A stretch of DNA of 9,910 bases from Desulfuromonadaceae bacterium (GCA_030639985.1 DAOWKG010000110.1:1-9910), one strand, 5' to 3'; positions 1 to 6,509 are shown, counted from the stretch's first letter. The notes: generated by a model not told the origin, from the sequence alone. A program made the numbers and translations.

Positions 1-1
1 C

Positions 2-148
2 GTTGCTTTCATCATCGACTTCGTACCACCCTTTGTTATCGCCATTACATATTCCTACGCCTACCGGAGAATGCCAAATCAAACCTTACCAGAAACAGAA
101 AGACCAGGCACATATAATTTGTACCCGGTCTTGTTGATTTTAGTGTAA
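2..148 (+). CDS. Possible 3' end of a membrane protein gene (partial, weak)
   Basis: An open frame without stops enters from the left edge and ends with TAA at 146-148, giving 48 codons. The first ~20 residues (VAFIIDFVPPFVIAITY) are strongly hydrophobic and look like a membrane segment. A short RR-containing, Pro-rich linker and a second hydrophobic stretch at the C-terminus follow. The stop would lie 13 nt from the convergent carD stop. Against it: a second frame is also open for most of this stretch, the end is very short, and a hairpin that fits a carD terminator (100-132) would sit inside it. I recognise no family. Treat it as a possibility that needs the upstream sequence. Confidence 0.22.
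   Translation, partial: VAFIIDFVPPFVIAITYSYAYRRMPNQTLPETERPGTYNLYPVLLILV
100..132 (-). terminator. Hairpin downstream of carD, likely rho-independent terminator
   Basis: Read on the minus strand, a 12-bp stem (arms 132-121 and 111-100) encloses a 9-nt loop. Ten pairs are Watson-Crick and two are G-U. The stem is followed by a T-rich but not pure tract (TCTGTTTCTG). It begins 30 nt after the carD stop. On the plus strand the two wobble positions become A-C mismatches, so the RNA structure is better for the carD transcript, which supports that orientation. Confidence 0.5.
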
Positions 149-161
149 GGCTGAAAACAGG

Positions 162-641
162 TTAGATAAAAATGCTCTCCAAGCGGCGTACGACCTGATC
201 CTCTTTAGCCCCCTCAGCTAGAGCAACCTCGGTAACTAACAACTTGCGAGCCTGCTCTAAAACCTTTTTCTCGCCATAAGAAAGTTCTTTTCCGGTACTG
301 ATCTGATACAGATCGCGTAACACCTCTGCCACCTCGAGCAAATCACCGGTCTTGAGCTTATCATTATATTCCCGTTGTCGCCGACTCCACGAGGCAACCT
401 TGCCACCAACTGATGGTTCAGCCAAAGCATCAAAAACTCCGGAAATATGCTGTTGGTCAATCAACCGTCGCATCCCGACATTATCAACATTGCCGACCGG
501 GATTAAAATTTTCATGTCGCTGTCAACAATCCGGAGAATGTAAAATTTTTGGCTGTGCCCAGAATACTCACGAACTTCAATACCTTCAACAACACCAACC
601 CCCTGGGTCGGGTATACTGCCATGTCGCCAATTTTAAACAC
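162..641 (-). CDS. carD: CarD/CdnL-family RNA polymerase-binding transcription regulator
   Basis: 159 aa, the usual length for stand-alone CarD/CdnL proteins. Known members bind the RNA polymerase beta subunit at promoters and stabilise the open complex, notably at rRNA and other housekeeping promoters. The N-terminal part (about 1-60) has the CarD_TRCF pattern: FKIGDMAVYPTQGVGVV, then ILIPV and a VGMRRLI end. The helical C-terminal part (about 70-159) carries Trp85 in VASWSRRQREY, matching the Trp that wedges into the promoter fork in characterised CarD. The start is GTG (639-641); AAAGGAG lies 7-8 nt upstream and the sigma-70-like promoter at 669-697 precedes it. The gene is monocistronic in view, divergent from panE, with its own terminator. 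Family assignment is secure; target promoters are inferred. Confidence 0.93.
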   Translation of the reverse strand: MFKIGDMAVYPTQGVGVVEGIEVREYSGHSQKFYILRIVDSDMKILIPVGNVDNVGMRRLIDQQHISGVFDALAEPSVGGKVASWSRRQREYNDKLKTGDLLEVAEVLRDLYQISTGKELSYGEKKVLEQARKLLVTEVALAEGAKEDQVVRRLESIFI

Positions 642-668
642 GATTAAACTCCTTTGTTAGAGCCAAGC

Positions 669-697
669 ATCATAGCACAAAACTGCCATTTCGTCAA
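669..697 (-). promoter_or_regulatory. Sigma-70-type promoter of carD
   Basis: On the minus strand TTGACG (697-692) is separated by exactly 17 nt from TATGAT (674-669). Each box differs from consensus at one position. The predicted transcript start, around 662, lies about 20 nt before the GTG of carD and upstream of its AAAGGAG. The rest of the 265-nt divergent intergenic region has no equally good box facing panE; a weaker TTGCAC/TAAAAT pair with 15-nt spacing around 760-786 is not convincing. Confidence 0.65.
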
Positions 698-906
698 AGC
701 TATAATGAGCCGGTAACTTCCTGATAAAAAAGGGTAAAATGGTGCTGAAACAGCCTATATTGCACGACCGAAATTAACGCTAAAATCCGCTCACCAAACC
801 GACCCAAATAGCGATTTCAGTAGAATCCCGCCAAACCATTATGCTAGCCTTTCGGTGACAATCAGCAGATTAAAATGGTGAAAACCATGCAGTAGGAGAT
901 AATAAC

Positions 907-1842
907 ATGCGAATTGGAATCATCGGTTCCGGAGCCTTGGGACTCTATTACGGTGCGCTGTTGCAACGTAGTGGTCAAGACCTCCATTTTTTGCTCCGGC
1001 GGGACTACCATGCTATTCAGAAGGATGGCTTAAAGATCAATTCACCTAACGGTAACTTCCATCTACCCAAAATTTCCGGGTATCAAAATGCCGCAGAAAT
1101 CGGACCGGTCGATCTGGTCATTGTCGGACTGAAAACTATCTCCAACCACCACTTGATAAACCTGGTCAAGCCCCTGCTAGGGGCAAATACTGCAATTTTG
1201 ACGCTCCAAAACGGGCTCGGTAACGAAGAACTACTTGCCGCCGAATTTGGTGCTGAACGTATCCTTGGCGGGGTTGCCTTTCTCTGCAGCAACCGCGGCG
1301 AACCGGGGGTTGTCCACCATCTCGGCGAAGGGAAGATTCATCTGGGAGAATTCAGTTGTAATGGCAGCCAACGCAGCCTTAAGCTGGCAGAGATGTTCCA
1401 AGCAGCTGGGGTTCCATGTCAAGCGATCAACAATCTGCGCCGGGCACGGTGGGAAAAACTAGTCTGGAACATCCCTTTTAACGGGGTATCGGCACTACTT
1501 GTCAAAGATGTTACCGATATCCTCAGCCACCCACTCAACAAAAAACTAATTCGCGACTTAATGATCGAGGTTATTACCGGAGCAAATGCCCAGTCGCTGC
1601 AGGAGCCAATCGACGCAGAAAATTTCAGTCAAGAATTGATTGCCTTTACCGAGACAATGGATCACTACCGCCCGAGCATGATGCTAGACCGGATGGCTGG
1701 ACAAGCATTAGAACTGGAAGCTATCTACGCTATTGCCCTACAGAAGGCAAAACAGGCGGGAGTTGAAATGGTGCGAGTCGAAATGCTCTACAGCTTGCTT
1801 GCTATTGGTGAGCAAAACCGACAAAATATCGAATCAACATAA
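907..1842 (+). CDS. panE: 2-dehydropantoate 2-reductase family protein (PanE-like)
   Basis: 311 aa, close to the family norm of about 300. The known reaction is NADPH-dependent reduction of 2-dehydropantoate to pantoate in pantothenate/CoA synthesis, in the cytoplasm. The N-terminal Rossmann fold starts at once with IGIIGSGALG (GxGxxG at residues 7-12). TLQNGLGNEE and RILGGVAFLCS are typical of the ketopantoate reductase fold. The C-terminal helical domain has Lys184 (RWEKLVWNI) with Asn188 and Asn192, matching the catalytic Lys and substrate-binding Asn of characterised enzymes, and Glu269 near MAGQALELEA. The start has a strong RBS (TAGGAG, 8 nt upstream). Many genomes carry several PanE-fold paralogues acting on other 2-oxoacids, so the pantoate role is likely but not proved. 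No other pantothenate gene is in view. The next gene begins 99 nt downstream on the same strand, and no clear terminator separates them. Confidence 0.82.
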   Translation: MRIGIIGSGALGLYYGALLQRSGQDLHFLLRRDYHAIQKDGLKINSPNGNFHLPKISGYQNAAEIGPVDLVIVGLKTISNHHLINLVKPLLGANTAILTLQNGLGNEELLAAEFGAERILGGVAFLCSNRGEPGVVHHLGEGKIHLGEFSCNGSQRSLKLAEMFQAAGVPCQAINNLRRARWEKLVWNIPFNGVSALLVKDVTDILSHPLNKKLIRDLMIEVITGANAQSLQEPIDAENFSQELIAFTETMDHYRPSMMLDRMAGQALELEAIYAIALQKAKQAGVEMVRVEMLYSLLAIGEQNRQNIEST

Positions 1843-1941
1843 CACAACGGGTGGCACACAAAGCCAAGGAAGCTCAATAGCAGATCTGACCCTGCGTACG
1901 GTTCTCTAAAGTTTTTCAAAAGATAGGCACATAAATAAATC

Positions 1942-3378
1942 ATGCTGATTTTTTTGACTACAAACTGGCTCCCCCTGTGTTTACTCTTTCTCCACCTGGC
2001 GGTTGTCTCTTTTCTAATTCCAAAAATAATTCTTCAACGGCGCGAATCTGGCGCAACGCTTGCCTGGATTCTGGTTATTATCTTTCTCCCGTTTCTCGGA
2101 ATGTTTGCGTTCTGGCTCTTGGGAACCACGCGCATCAGAATGCAACGGCGGAAAAGGCACCGAGCCGAACAGTATCTGGTGCCATCCCTTGCCCGCTTTC
2201 GGAGGCAGCAGAAATTAACCGATACCGATAAACTGGTAGCGACCTCGCTCTATTCCCTTGCCGCCAAGCTTGACGAGTGTGGCCCCCAGCCGGGCTGCGA
2301 AGTTAAAATGTATCGAGATGGCGGCAAGGCACTCGACGCTCTCGAACAGGCAATTGATACCGCGCGGGAACATATCCATCTAACTTATTACACCTGGGAG
2401 CCAGACAATACCGGGCAGCGTTTTTGTCAGGCTCTGGCGCGAGCAGCCTACAGAGGGGTTGAAGTTCGCCTGCTGCTGGACGATGTTGGCTCCTACACCA
2501 CAAAAACAAGTTTCTTTGCTTCACTCATTACCGCCGGGGGCGAAGTGGCTCGATTTCTGCCCCTCAATCTTCTCAGCCGTCAGGTTTCTGTTAACAACCG
2601 TAACCACCGTAAAATTGTGGCTATTGACGGTAAGACCGGTTTTACCGGCAGTATGAATATCGGTGACCTGTACGCCGGGCTGGCGGGGGCCTGGAATGAC
2701 TTGCATCTCCGTGTCAACGGACGCGTTGTCTATGAGCTGCAAGGAGTTTTTTGTCAGGACTGGTTTCACGCTACAGGTAACGATTTGGCAACTAAAAAAT
2801 ACTTTCCAAACATGCATTACCATGGCGATGTATGTGCCCATTTTCTGGCAAGTGGGCCTTCAGATGAGCGCTGGCGGACGATTCACACATTATTGTTTGT
2901 TGCGATCAATACTGCACTGGAAAAAGTTTGGATCGAAACGCCCTATTTTGTTCCTGACCCCCCGATCGTCATGGCATTGCAAACTGCTGCACTACGTGGA
3001 GTTGATGTCCGATTATTGCTGCCCAGCTGCTCAGATCATTTCTTAGTGGACTATGCCGGACGTTCTTTTTTTGATGAACTGATAGAAGCGGGGGTGCGCA
3101 TTTTTAAAATGGACGATATTATTCCCCACGCTAAGACCGTAGTCATTGACCATGTTTTTTCGACTGCCGGGTCTGCCAATATGGATCAGCGCAGCTTTCG
3201 TTTAAACTTTGAAGGAAACTTGTTTTTCTTTGGTAAAAAAATTGCGGCCGAGCTGGAAACAGACTTTATCCATCAGTGCCAATCTGCCCACGAAGTCACG
3301 GCAGCTAAGCGCCGGAAATTATCCCATACCGTACGTCTAAAGGAAGGTTTTGCCCGTATTTTAGCCCCCTTGCTTTAA
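1942..3378 (+). CDS. cls: Cardiolipin synthase (phospholipase D superfamily)
   Basis: 478 aa, full length for bacterial Cls. It makes cardiolipin in the inner membrane by transesterification, classically from two phosphatidylglycerols. Two membrane segments at about 8-28 and 38-60 form the PLDc_N module, followed by a basic stretch (RMQRRKRHR). Two HKD catalytic motifs are complete: H222-x-K224-x4-D229 (NHRKIVAID) followed by GFTGSMNIGD, and H396-x-K398-x4-D403 (PHAKTVVID) followed by STAGSANMDQRS. IETPYFVPD before the second motif is also characteristic of Cls. The RBS is weak (AAGATAGG region). It follows panE in the same direction with a 99-nt gap; co-transcription is possible but not shown. 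ClsA-type architecture is the best fit; substrate preference cannot be told from sequence alone. Confidence 0.93.
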   Translation: MLIFLTTNWLPLCLLFLHLAVVSFLIPKIILQRRESGATLAWILVIIFLPFLGMFAFWLLGTTRIRMQRRKRHRAEQYLVPSLARFRRQQKLTDTDKLVATSLYSLAAKLDECGPQPGCEVKMYRDGGKALDALEQAIDTAREHIHLTYYTWEPDNTGQRFCQALARAAYRGVEVRLLLDDVGSYTTKTSFFASLITAGGEVARFLPLNLLSRQVSVNNRNHRKIVAIDGKTGFTGSMNIGDLYAGLAGAWNDLHLRVNGRVVYELQGVFCQDWFHATGNDLATKKYFPNMHYHGDVCAHFLASGPSDERWRTIHTLLFVAINTALEKVWIETPYFVPDPPIVMALQTAALRGVDVRLLLPSCSDHFLVDYAGRSFFDELIEAGVRIFKMDDIIPHAKTVVIDHVFSTAGSANMDQRSFRLNFEGNLFFFGKKIAAELETDFIHQCQSAHEVTAAKRRKLSHTVRLKEGFARILAPLL

Positions 3379-3469
3379 ACCTTTGATCATCCCTTCGCAC
3401 AATAAAAGCATCCTGCATTCATTTATTAAATCGAATATTCATATATTTTGTTTATTATTAGGTGTTTTT

Positions 3470-3502
3470 CAGCTAAAATAGCTGTAAATGATTTTCAAAA
3501 TC
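3470..3502. promoter_or_regulatory. Two adjacent short palindromes upstream of the TVP38 gene
   Basis: CAGCTA-AAA-TAGCTG (3470-3484) is a perfect 6-bp inverted repeat with a 3-nt centre. Five nt later GATTTT-C-AAAATC (3490-3502) is a second perfect 6-bp palindrome. They lie 52-84 nt before the TVP38 start in an AT-rich 175-nt gap after cls. Neither is followed by a T-run on the plus strand, so they do not look like the cls terminator. They could be operator half-sites or simply AT-rich chance symmetry. Confidence 0.3.
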
Positions 3503-3553
3503 GAAGTGAACACTATTGAATTGATCTAACTGTTAACCTAATCGAGCCCCGAG

Positions 3554-4270
3554 ATGAAACAGCTATACAGCAGACTCATCATATTGCTGGGTATTTCCCT
3601 ATTGATAGGTTGCTTTTTTACCTTTGATCTACAGCAATATCTTACTCTCGACTATTTGCACTCCCGCCATACCTACTACCAGCAATACTACCAACAGAAT
3701 CCAACCTTAACGCTGTTGCTTTTCTTCATCTTTTACCTGTGCCTGACAGCATTATCCATTCCCTGTTTATCGGTAGTGATTTTAGCTGGGGGTTCGTTGT
3801 TCGGTTTTCCACTTGCCTTGCTGATCATCTCTTTTGCCGATGTTATTGGCTCGACCCTGGCCTTTCTCAGTTCTCGCCGGTTATTTGGAAAATATTTACA
3901 AACCCGGCATCCCTCCAGATTGCGAGCAGTCAATCATGGTATTGCCCGTGAAGGTAGATTTTATCTCCTCTATCTCAGACTTATCCCCCTGTTCCCCTGT
4001 TTTCTTATCAACATCCTTATGGGGCTTACCAAAATGCGGATGACAACCTTTTTTTGGGTCACCCAGGTTGGCAAACTTCCCCATAATGCCCTTTATGTCA
4101 ATGCGGGAACTCAAATCAGCAAACTGGACTCTCTCTTCGGCGTATTTTCGCCGGGAATAGTTGTCTCTTTTGCTCTGATAGGTTTTTTCCCACTCATCGT
4201 GAAAATAGGGTTGCAACAAGCTAAGGTCCGCAGGACAATCTATGTGCCACAGGAAAATCAGCAGCACTGA
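3554..4270 (+). CDS. TVP38/TMEM64 (DedA-superfamily) inner-membrane protein
   Basis: 238 aa, the normal size for the family. Hydrophobic segments lie at about 8-24, 52-78, 86-105, 137-158 and 198-221. Family marks are the re-entrant-loop motif GGSLFG (79-84) followed by the FADVIGSTLAFLSSR helix, and R142-LIPLFP-C-FLIN153-xxxG157 in the second half. DedA-superfamily proteins are thought to move or scramble lipids or lipid carriers and to support proton-motive-force-dependent envelope functions; the substrate of TVP38-type members in bacteria is not settled. The start has only a poor RBS (CCCCGAG). The gene is 29 nt upstream of the CGGC gene in the same direction, so the three genes 3554-5698 may form an operon. 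A role in lipid movement would fit the preceding cls gene, but that link is conjecture. Confidence 0.85.
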   Translation: MKQLYSRLIILLGISLLIGCFFTFDLQQYLTLDYLHSRHTYYQQYYQQNPTLTLLLFFIFYLCLTALSIPCLSVVILAGGSLFGFPLALLIISFADVIGSTLAFLSSRRLFGKYLQTRHPSRLRAVNHGIAREGRFYLLYLRLIPLFPCFLINILMGLTKMRMTTFFWVTQVGKLPHNALYVNAGTQISKLDSLFGVFSPGIVVSFALIGFFPLIVKIGLQQAKVRRTIYVPQENQQH

Positions 4271-4299
4271 AAATAAATGTTTTAACAGGAGTCGATGGT

Positions 4300-4743
4300 A
4301 TGAAACAAACAAAGATTGGAATAATCATCTGTGATCGTTACCGGCGGTGTGCCGGTGGAAAATGCTTCAGATCCTTACGCAACCGAGAAGGGGCATTCAG
4401 CCGCTATCAGAATATGGAAGTTGAACTTGTTGGATATACATCATGTGACGGCTGTCCTGGTGGTAATGTTGAATATGCTGTAGAGGAAATGAAGGGAAAT
4501 GGAGCTGAGGTGATTCACCTTGCAACTGGGCTTGTTGTCGGATATCCGCCATGTCCTCATATCACTTATTTCCATGACTTTATCAAAACAAGATATGATC
4601 TCGAAGTTGTTTATGGCACTCATCCCATTCCGCAAAAATATCTCAATATCCATACTCAGTTGAAAACATGGGATACTTATGAATGGGAAAAAATTATTCA
4701 GCCGACATTAACTGATAATGAAATGCGCTTATCCTATGACTAG
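4300..4743 (+). CDS. CGGC-domain cysteine-rich protein (putative metal/redox protein)
   Basis: 147 aa, a typical stand-alone CGGC-domain protein. The cysteines visible are C11, C17 and C22 in YRRCAGGKCFRS, C49 and C52 in SCDGCPGG, and C85 in PPCPH. H87 and H108 (YGTHP) are further possible ligands. The spacing and the GxxSCDGCPGG..V core match the family, for which metal binding or redox chemistry is proposed but no reaction is established. No signal peptide or membrane segment is present, so it is probably cytoplasmic. CAGGAG lies 8 nt before the ATG. It is sandwiched between the TVP38 gene (29 nt upstream) and the radical SAM gene, whose start lies inside its 3' end, suggesting translational coupling and related function. 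Base composition is more AT-rich than the left-hand genes. Confidence 0.82.
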   Translation: MKQTKIGIIICDRYRRCAGGKCFRSLRNREGAFSRYQNMEVELVGYTSCDGCPGGNVEYAVEEMKGNGAEVIHLATGLVVGYPPCPHITYFHDFIKTRYDLEVVYGTHPIPQKYLNIHTQLKTWDTYEWEKIIQPTLTDNEMRLSYD

Positions 4744-5698
4744 TAATCTGTCTGACAGAATAAAAGTTTTTGGTCCAGTGCCATCAAGACGATTAGGCCG
4801 CAGCATTGGAATCAACAATATCCCCCCGAAGATTTGTTCTTATGCCTGTGTTTATTGTCAATTAGGCCGGGCAATTAAAATGAGTACCAATCGGCAAATT
4901 TTTTATGATCCGGACGATTTGTTTGCAGAAGTCAAAATGAGGGTTGAAAATGTTCGAAACAATGGTGAAAAGATCGATTATTTAACTATTGTCCCTGATG
5001 GAGAACCAACCCTTGACATAAATCTGGGGAGATTGATCGCTCTCCTTAAATCATTGAACATTCCAGTAGCTGTTATCACCAATACATCCTTAATCGATAG
5101 CCCAGATGTCAGAAGCGAACTGTATGGAGCTGACTGGGTTTCTTTAAAGATTGATGCCGTTTCTGACTCAAGTTGGAAGAAAATAGATCGACCACATCAA
5201 AATGTGCGGCTGGATAAAATACACCGTGCTGCCACCATTTTTGCCAAGCAGTTTGCCGGTCAATTAGTGACAGAAACTATGTTGATCAAGGGGGTCAATG
5301 ACAGCGCAGAGGATTTATTGAAGACCGCCAAGTTTATCGATCAAATCAACCCAACTATTGCCTACCTGGCTATCCCAACCAGACCGCCAGCAGAAAAGTG
5401 GGCGCTGGCACCGAATGAAGCAAAAATCAATCAGGCTTACCAAATTTTCAGTCAACATGTTGATAAAGTAGAATATCTGATCGGCTATGAAGGTAATGAA
5501 TTCTCTTCCAGAGGTAATGTCGTTGAAGATATTTTAAGTATTACCGCCGTTCATCCCATGCGCGAGGATGCCATTTTGGAATATTTAAGCAATGTTGACA
5601 CCGATTTTTCAGCTATTGATGAGATGGTTCGTTCTGGCTGGTTGATGGTAACAGAATATTGCGGTAAACGCTTTTACCTTAGAAATTTGAAGAAGTGA
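4736..5698 (+). CDS. Radical SAM protein, COG0731 (Tyw1-like Fe-S oxidoreductase) type
   Basis: 320 aa from the chosen start. It begins with the family signature FGPVPSRRLGRSIGIN, followed by the [4Fe-4S]/SAM triad C34-xxx-C38-xx-C41 (CSYACVYCQLGR). VPDGEPTLDINLG is the SAM-binding GE motif in the form seen in this subgroup. DWVSLKIDAV, VTETMLIKGVND and AIPTRPPAEKW continue the TIM-barrel. The C-terminal ~60 residues (ITAVHPMREDA to YLRNL) resemble a small winged-helix-like module. Reaction and substrate are unknown; the COG0731 link to wobble-base chemistry is only by fold. Two starts are possible, 4718 and 4736. I chose 4736 because it gives an ATGACTAG overlap with the CGGC stop and leaves a short N-terminus before the conserved block; neither has a good RBS, which fits coupled translation. 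A strong terminator follows at 5751-5780. Confidence 0.86.
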   Translation: MTSNLSDRIKVFGPVPSRRLGRSIGINNIPPKICSYACVYCQLGRAIKMSTNRQIFYDPDDLFAEVKMRVENVRNNGEKIDYLTIVPDGEPTLDINLGRLIALLKSLNIPVAVITNTSLIDSPDVRSELYGADWVSLKIDAVSDSSWKKIDRPHQNVRLDKIHRAATIFAKQFAGQLVTETMLIKGVNDSAEDLLKTAKFIDQINPTIAYLAIPTRPPAEKWALAPNEAKINQAYQIFSQHVDKVEYLIGYEGNEFSSRGNVVEDILSITAVHPMREDAILEYLSNVDTDFSAIDEMVRSGWLMVTEYCGKRFYLRNLKK

Positions 5699-5750
5699 GA
5701 TGCAGTAAACCTGGGGGAACATTCTGACTTGCAGTTCAATTTTGAAACGC

Positions 5751-5780
5751 AAAAAGGACGACCAAACGGTCGTCCTTTTT
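5751..5780. terminator. Bidirectional rho-independent terminator
   Basis: A perfect 13-bp inverted repeat (AAAAAGGACGACC / GGTCGTCCTTTTT) with a 4-nt loop AAAC. The GC-rich core is flanked by A5 and T6, so the same sequence gives hairpin plus U-run on both strands. It lies 53 nt after the radical SAM stop and 27 nt after the end of the minus-strand gene ending at 5807, so it serves the two convergent transcripts. Confidence 0.93.
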
Positions 5781-5806
5781 TATCAATCAGTGCTTTAAAA
5801 TTTATT

Positions 5807-6028
5807 TTAGTTTTTTACCGCCGCAGTTTCCCGAGTTCCTTGAATAGCAGCTTTAGTCATACCGAACAGGGTCAATACTGCTGGAACCAGTTGGGCGACG
5901 ATGATAACGGCACAAAAACCGACAAACAAAAGAACCAGGATGCCACTGTTATAGGTTTGGGCAGTATCAACAGCAAATGCAGGGACAGCGAGTAGGCTCA
6001 GAGTAAGGGTAGTAAGAATTGCTTTCAT
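5807..6028 (-). CDS. Small exported membrane protein, paralogue of the 6093-6317 product
   Basis: 73 aa, no family recognised. A clear Sec signal peptide (MKAILTTLTLSLLAVPAFA, likely cleaved after residue 19) leaves a 54-aa mature protein. This has a short polar N-terminus (VDTAQTYNS), one long hydrophobic segment (about 29-57, GFCAVIIVAQLVPA at its core) and a short polar tail with Lys and Arg (GTRETAAVKN). An in-frame GTG at 6121 would add 31 residues, but the ATG at 6028 is preferred because it starts the signal peptide and has a strong RBS 5-6 nt upstream. Across the membrane segment 18 of 32 aligned residues equal those of the neighbouring protein. It is second in a two-gene unit (64-nt gap) behind the sigma-54-type promoter at 6375-6390, and ends at the shared terminator. 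Gln-Leu-Val-Pro within the membrane segment is unusual and conserved between the pair. Confidence 0.85.
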   Translation of the reverse strand: MKAILTTLTLSLLAVPAFAVDTAQTYNSGILVLLFVGFCAVIIVAQLVPAVLTLFGMTKAAIQGTRETAAVKN

Positions 6029-6033
6029 GATGA

Positions 6034-6041
6034 TCTCCTTT
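6034..6041 (-). promoter_or_regulatory. RBS that fixes the start of the 73-aa protein gene
   Basis: AAAGGAGA on the minus strand, 5 nt before the ATG at 6028. It decides for this ATG over the in-frame GTG at 6121, which would lie inside the upstream gene. Confidence 0.8.
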
Positions 6042-6092
6042 AAATGTTTTGTTTTAGTTTGGTTTATAAAATTATTTATTTTCAAAGCTTTA

Positions 6093-6317
6093 TTAGTGAC
6101 TGGCGATTTCTTTGCTGTCACGTCCGAACAATCCTTTAAGTACGCCGATCAACATGATTGTCGCTGGAACCAGTTGACAAACAATGATCAAAGCGAAGAA
6201 GCCGATGAACAAAGACATTAACAATCCGCCACCACTGGCTGCGCCACTACCGGCTGCAAATGCTGAAGAAGAAAAAGTTACCAGAGCGATTAAGGTATTA
6301 CGTAATGTGGTTTTCAT
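6093..6317 (-). CDS. Small exported membrane protein, first gene of the paralogous pair
   Basis: 74 aa, no family recognised. The signal peptide (MKTTLRNTLIALVTFSSSAFA, likely cleaved after residue 21) is followed by a Gly/Ser/Ala-rich stretch (AGSGAASGGG), one hydrophobic segment (about 32-60, with GFFALIIVCQLVPA) and a charged tail (GLFGRDSKEIASH). A GGAGGT RBS lies 5 nt before the ATG, and the gene ends in tandem stops TAATAA. It shares the membrane core F.GF.A.IIV.QLVPA....L.G..K with the next gene but differs in the pre-membrane linker and tail, so the two may be non-identical subunits of one complex rather than a recent copy. Size and architecture recall small stress-induced membrane proteins and filamentous phage coat proteins, but no other phage gene is nearby. 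Confidence 0.85.
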   Translation of the reverse strand: MKTTLRNTLIALVTFSSSAFAAGSGAASGGGLLMSLFIGFFALIIVCQLVPATIMLIGVLKGLFGRDSKEIASH

Positions 6318-6374
6318 GATGACCTCCGTATCTATGTTTGATTGCTTTTTGTTTTGCTAGTGACCAGTAGATAT

Positions 6375-6390
6375 AGCAGTGACCGTGCCA
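6375..6390 (-). promoter_or_regulatory. Sigma-54 (-24/-12) promoter of the small-protein pair
   Basis: On the minus strand TGGCACG-GTCA-CTGCT matches the RpoN consensus TGGCACG-N4-TTGCW at every specified position but one (C for T). The invariant GG and GC are exactly 10 nt apart. The predicted start near 6363 leaves a leader of about 45 nt ahead of the GGAGGT RBS of the 74-aa gene. No competing sigma-70 boxes were evident. If it is real, expression needs an enhancer-binding activator, meaning conditional induction. Confidence 0.72.
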
Positions 6391-6488
6391 ACTCATGAAA
6401 TAACAATTTGAAGAAATCATAACCAGCTGAGATTACAAGTAAAATAATTTTTAAATTGGGAAAATAGAGGGACCATCATCGTCTAGCA

Positions 6489-6509
6489 ATGTATAAAATG
6501 AAGATACAT
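6489..6509. promoter_or_regulatory. Inverted repeat at enhancer distance from the sigma-54 promoter
   Basis: ATGTAT-N9-ATACAT is a perfect 6-bp inverted repeat spaced one helical turn apart. Its centre is about 135 nt upstream of the predicted sigma-54 start, the distance typical of bacterial enhancer-binding-protein sites. It does not match the NtrC or NifA consensus. A 6-bp AT-rich repeat can occur by chance, so the assignment rests mainly on position. Confidence 0.3.

Noticed and set aside
1850..1866. TGGCAC-containing sigma-54-like element between panE and cls
   Set aside because: The following GC is 8 nt rather than 10 nt after the GG, so spacing is wrong for RpoN.
4718..4735. Earlier ATG for the radical SAM gene
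   Set aside because: It cannot be excluded, but it adds only six non-conserved residues and has no RBS; the ATG at 4736 gives the tighter overlap with the CGGC stop.
6029..6121. N-terminal extension of the 73-aa protein from an in-frame GTG at 6121
   Set aside because: The extension would overlap the upstream gene, put 31 polar residues before a signal peptide and ignore the strong RBS right before the ATG at 6028.
5807..6317. The two small proteins as filamentous-phage (pVIII-like) major coat proteins
   Set aside because: Size and signal-peptide/membrane layout are similar, but the acidic N-terminus and basic C-terminus are lacking, and no replication, adsorption or Zot-type genes are nearby.
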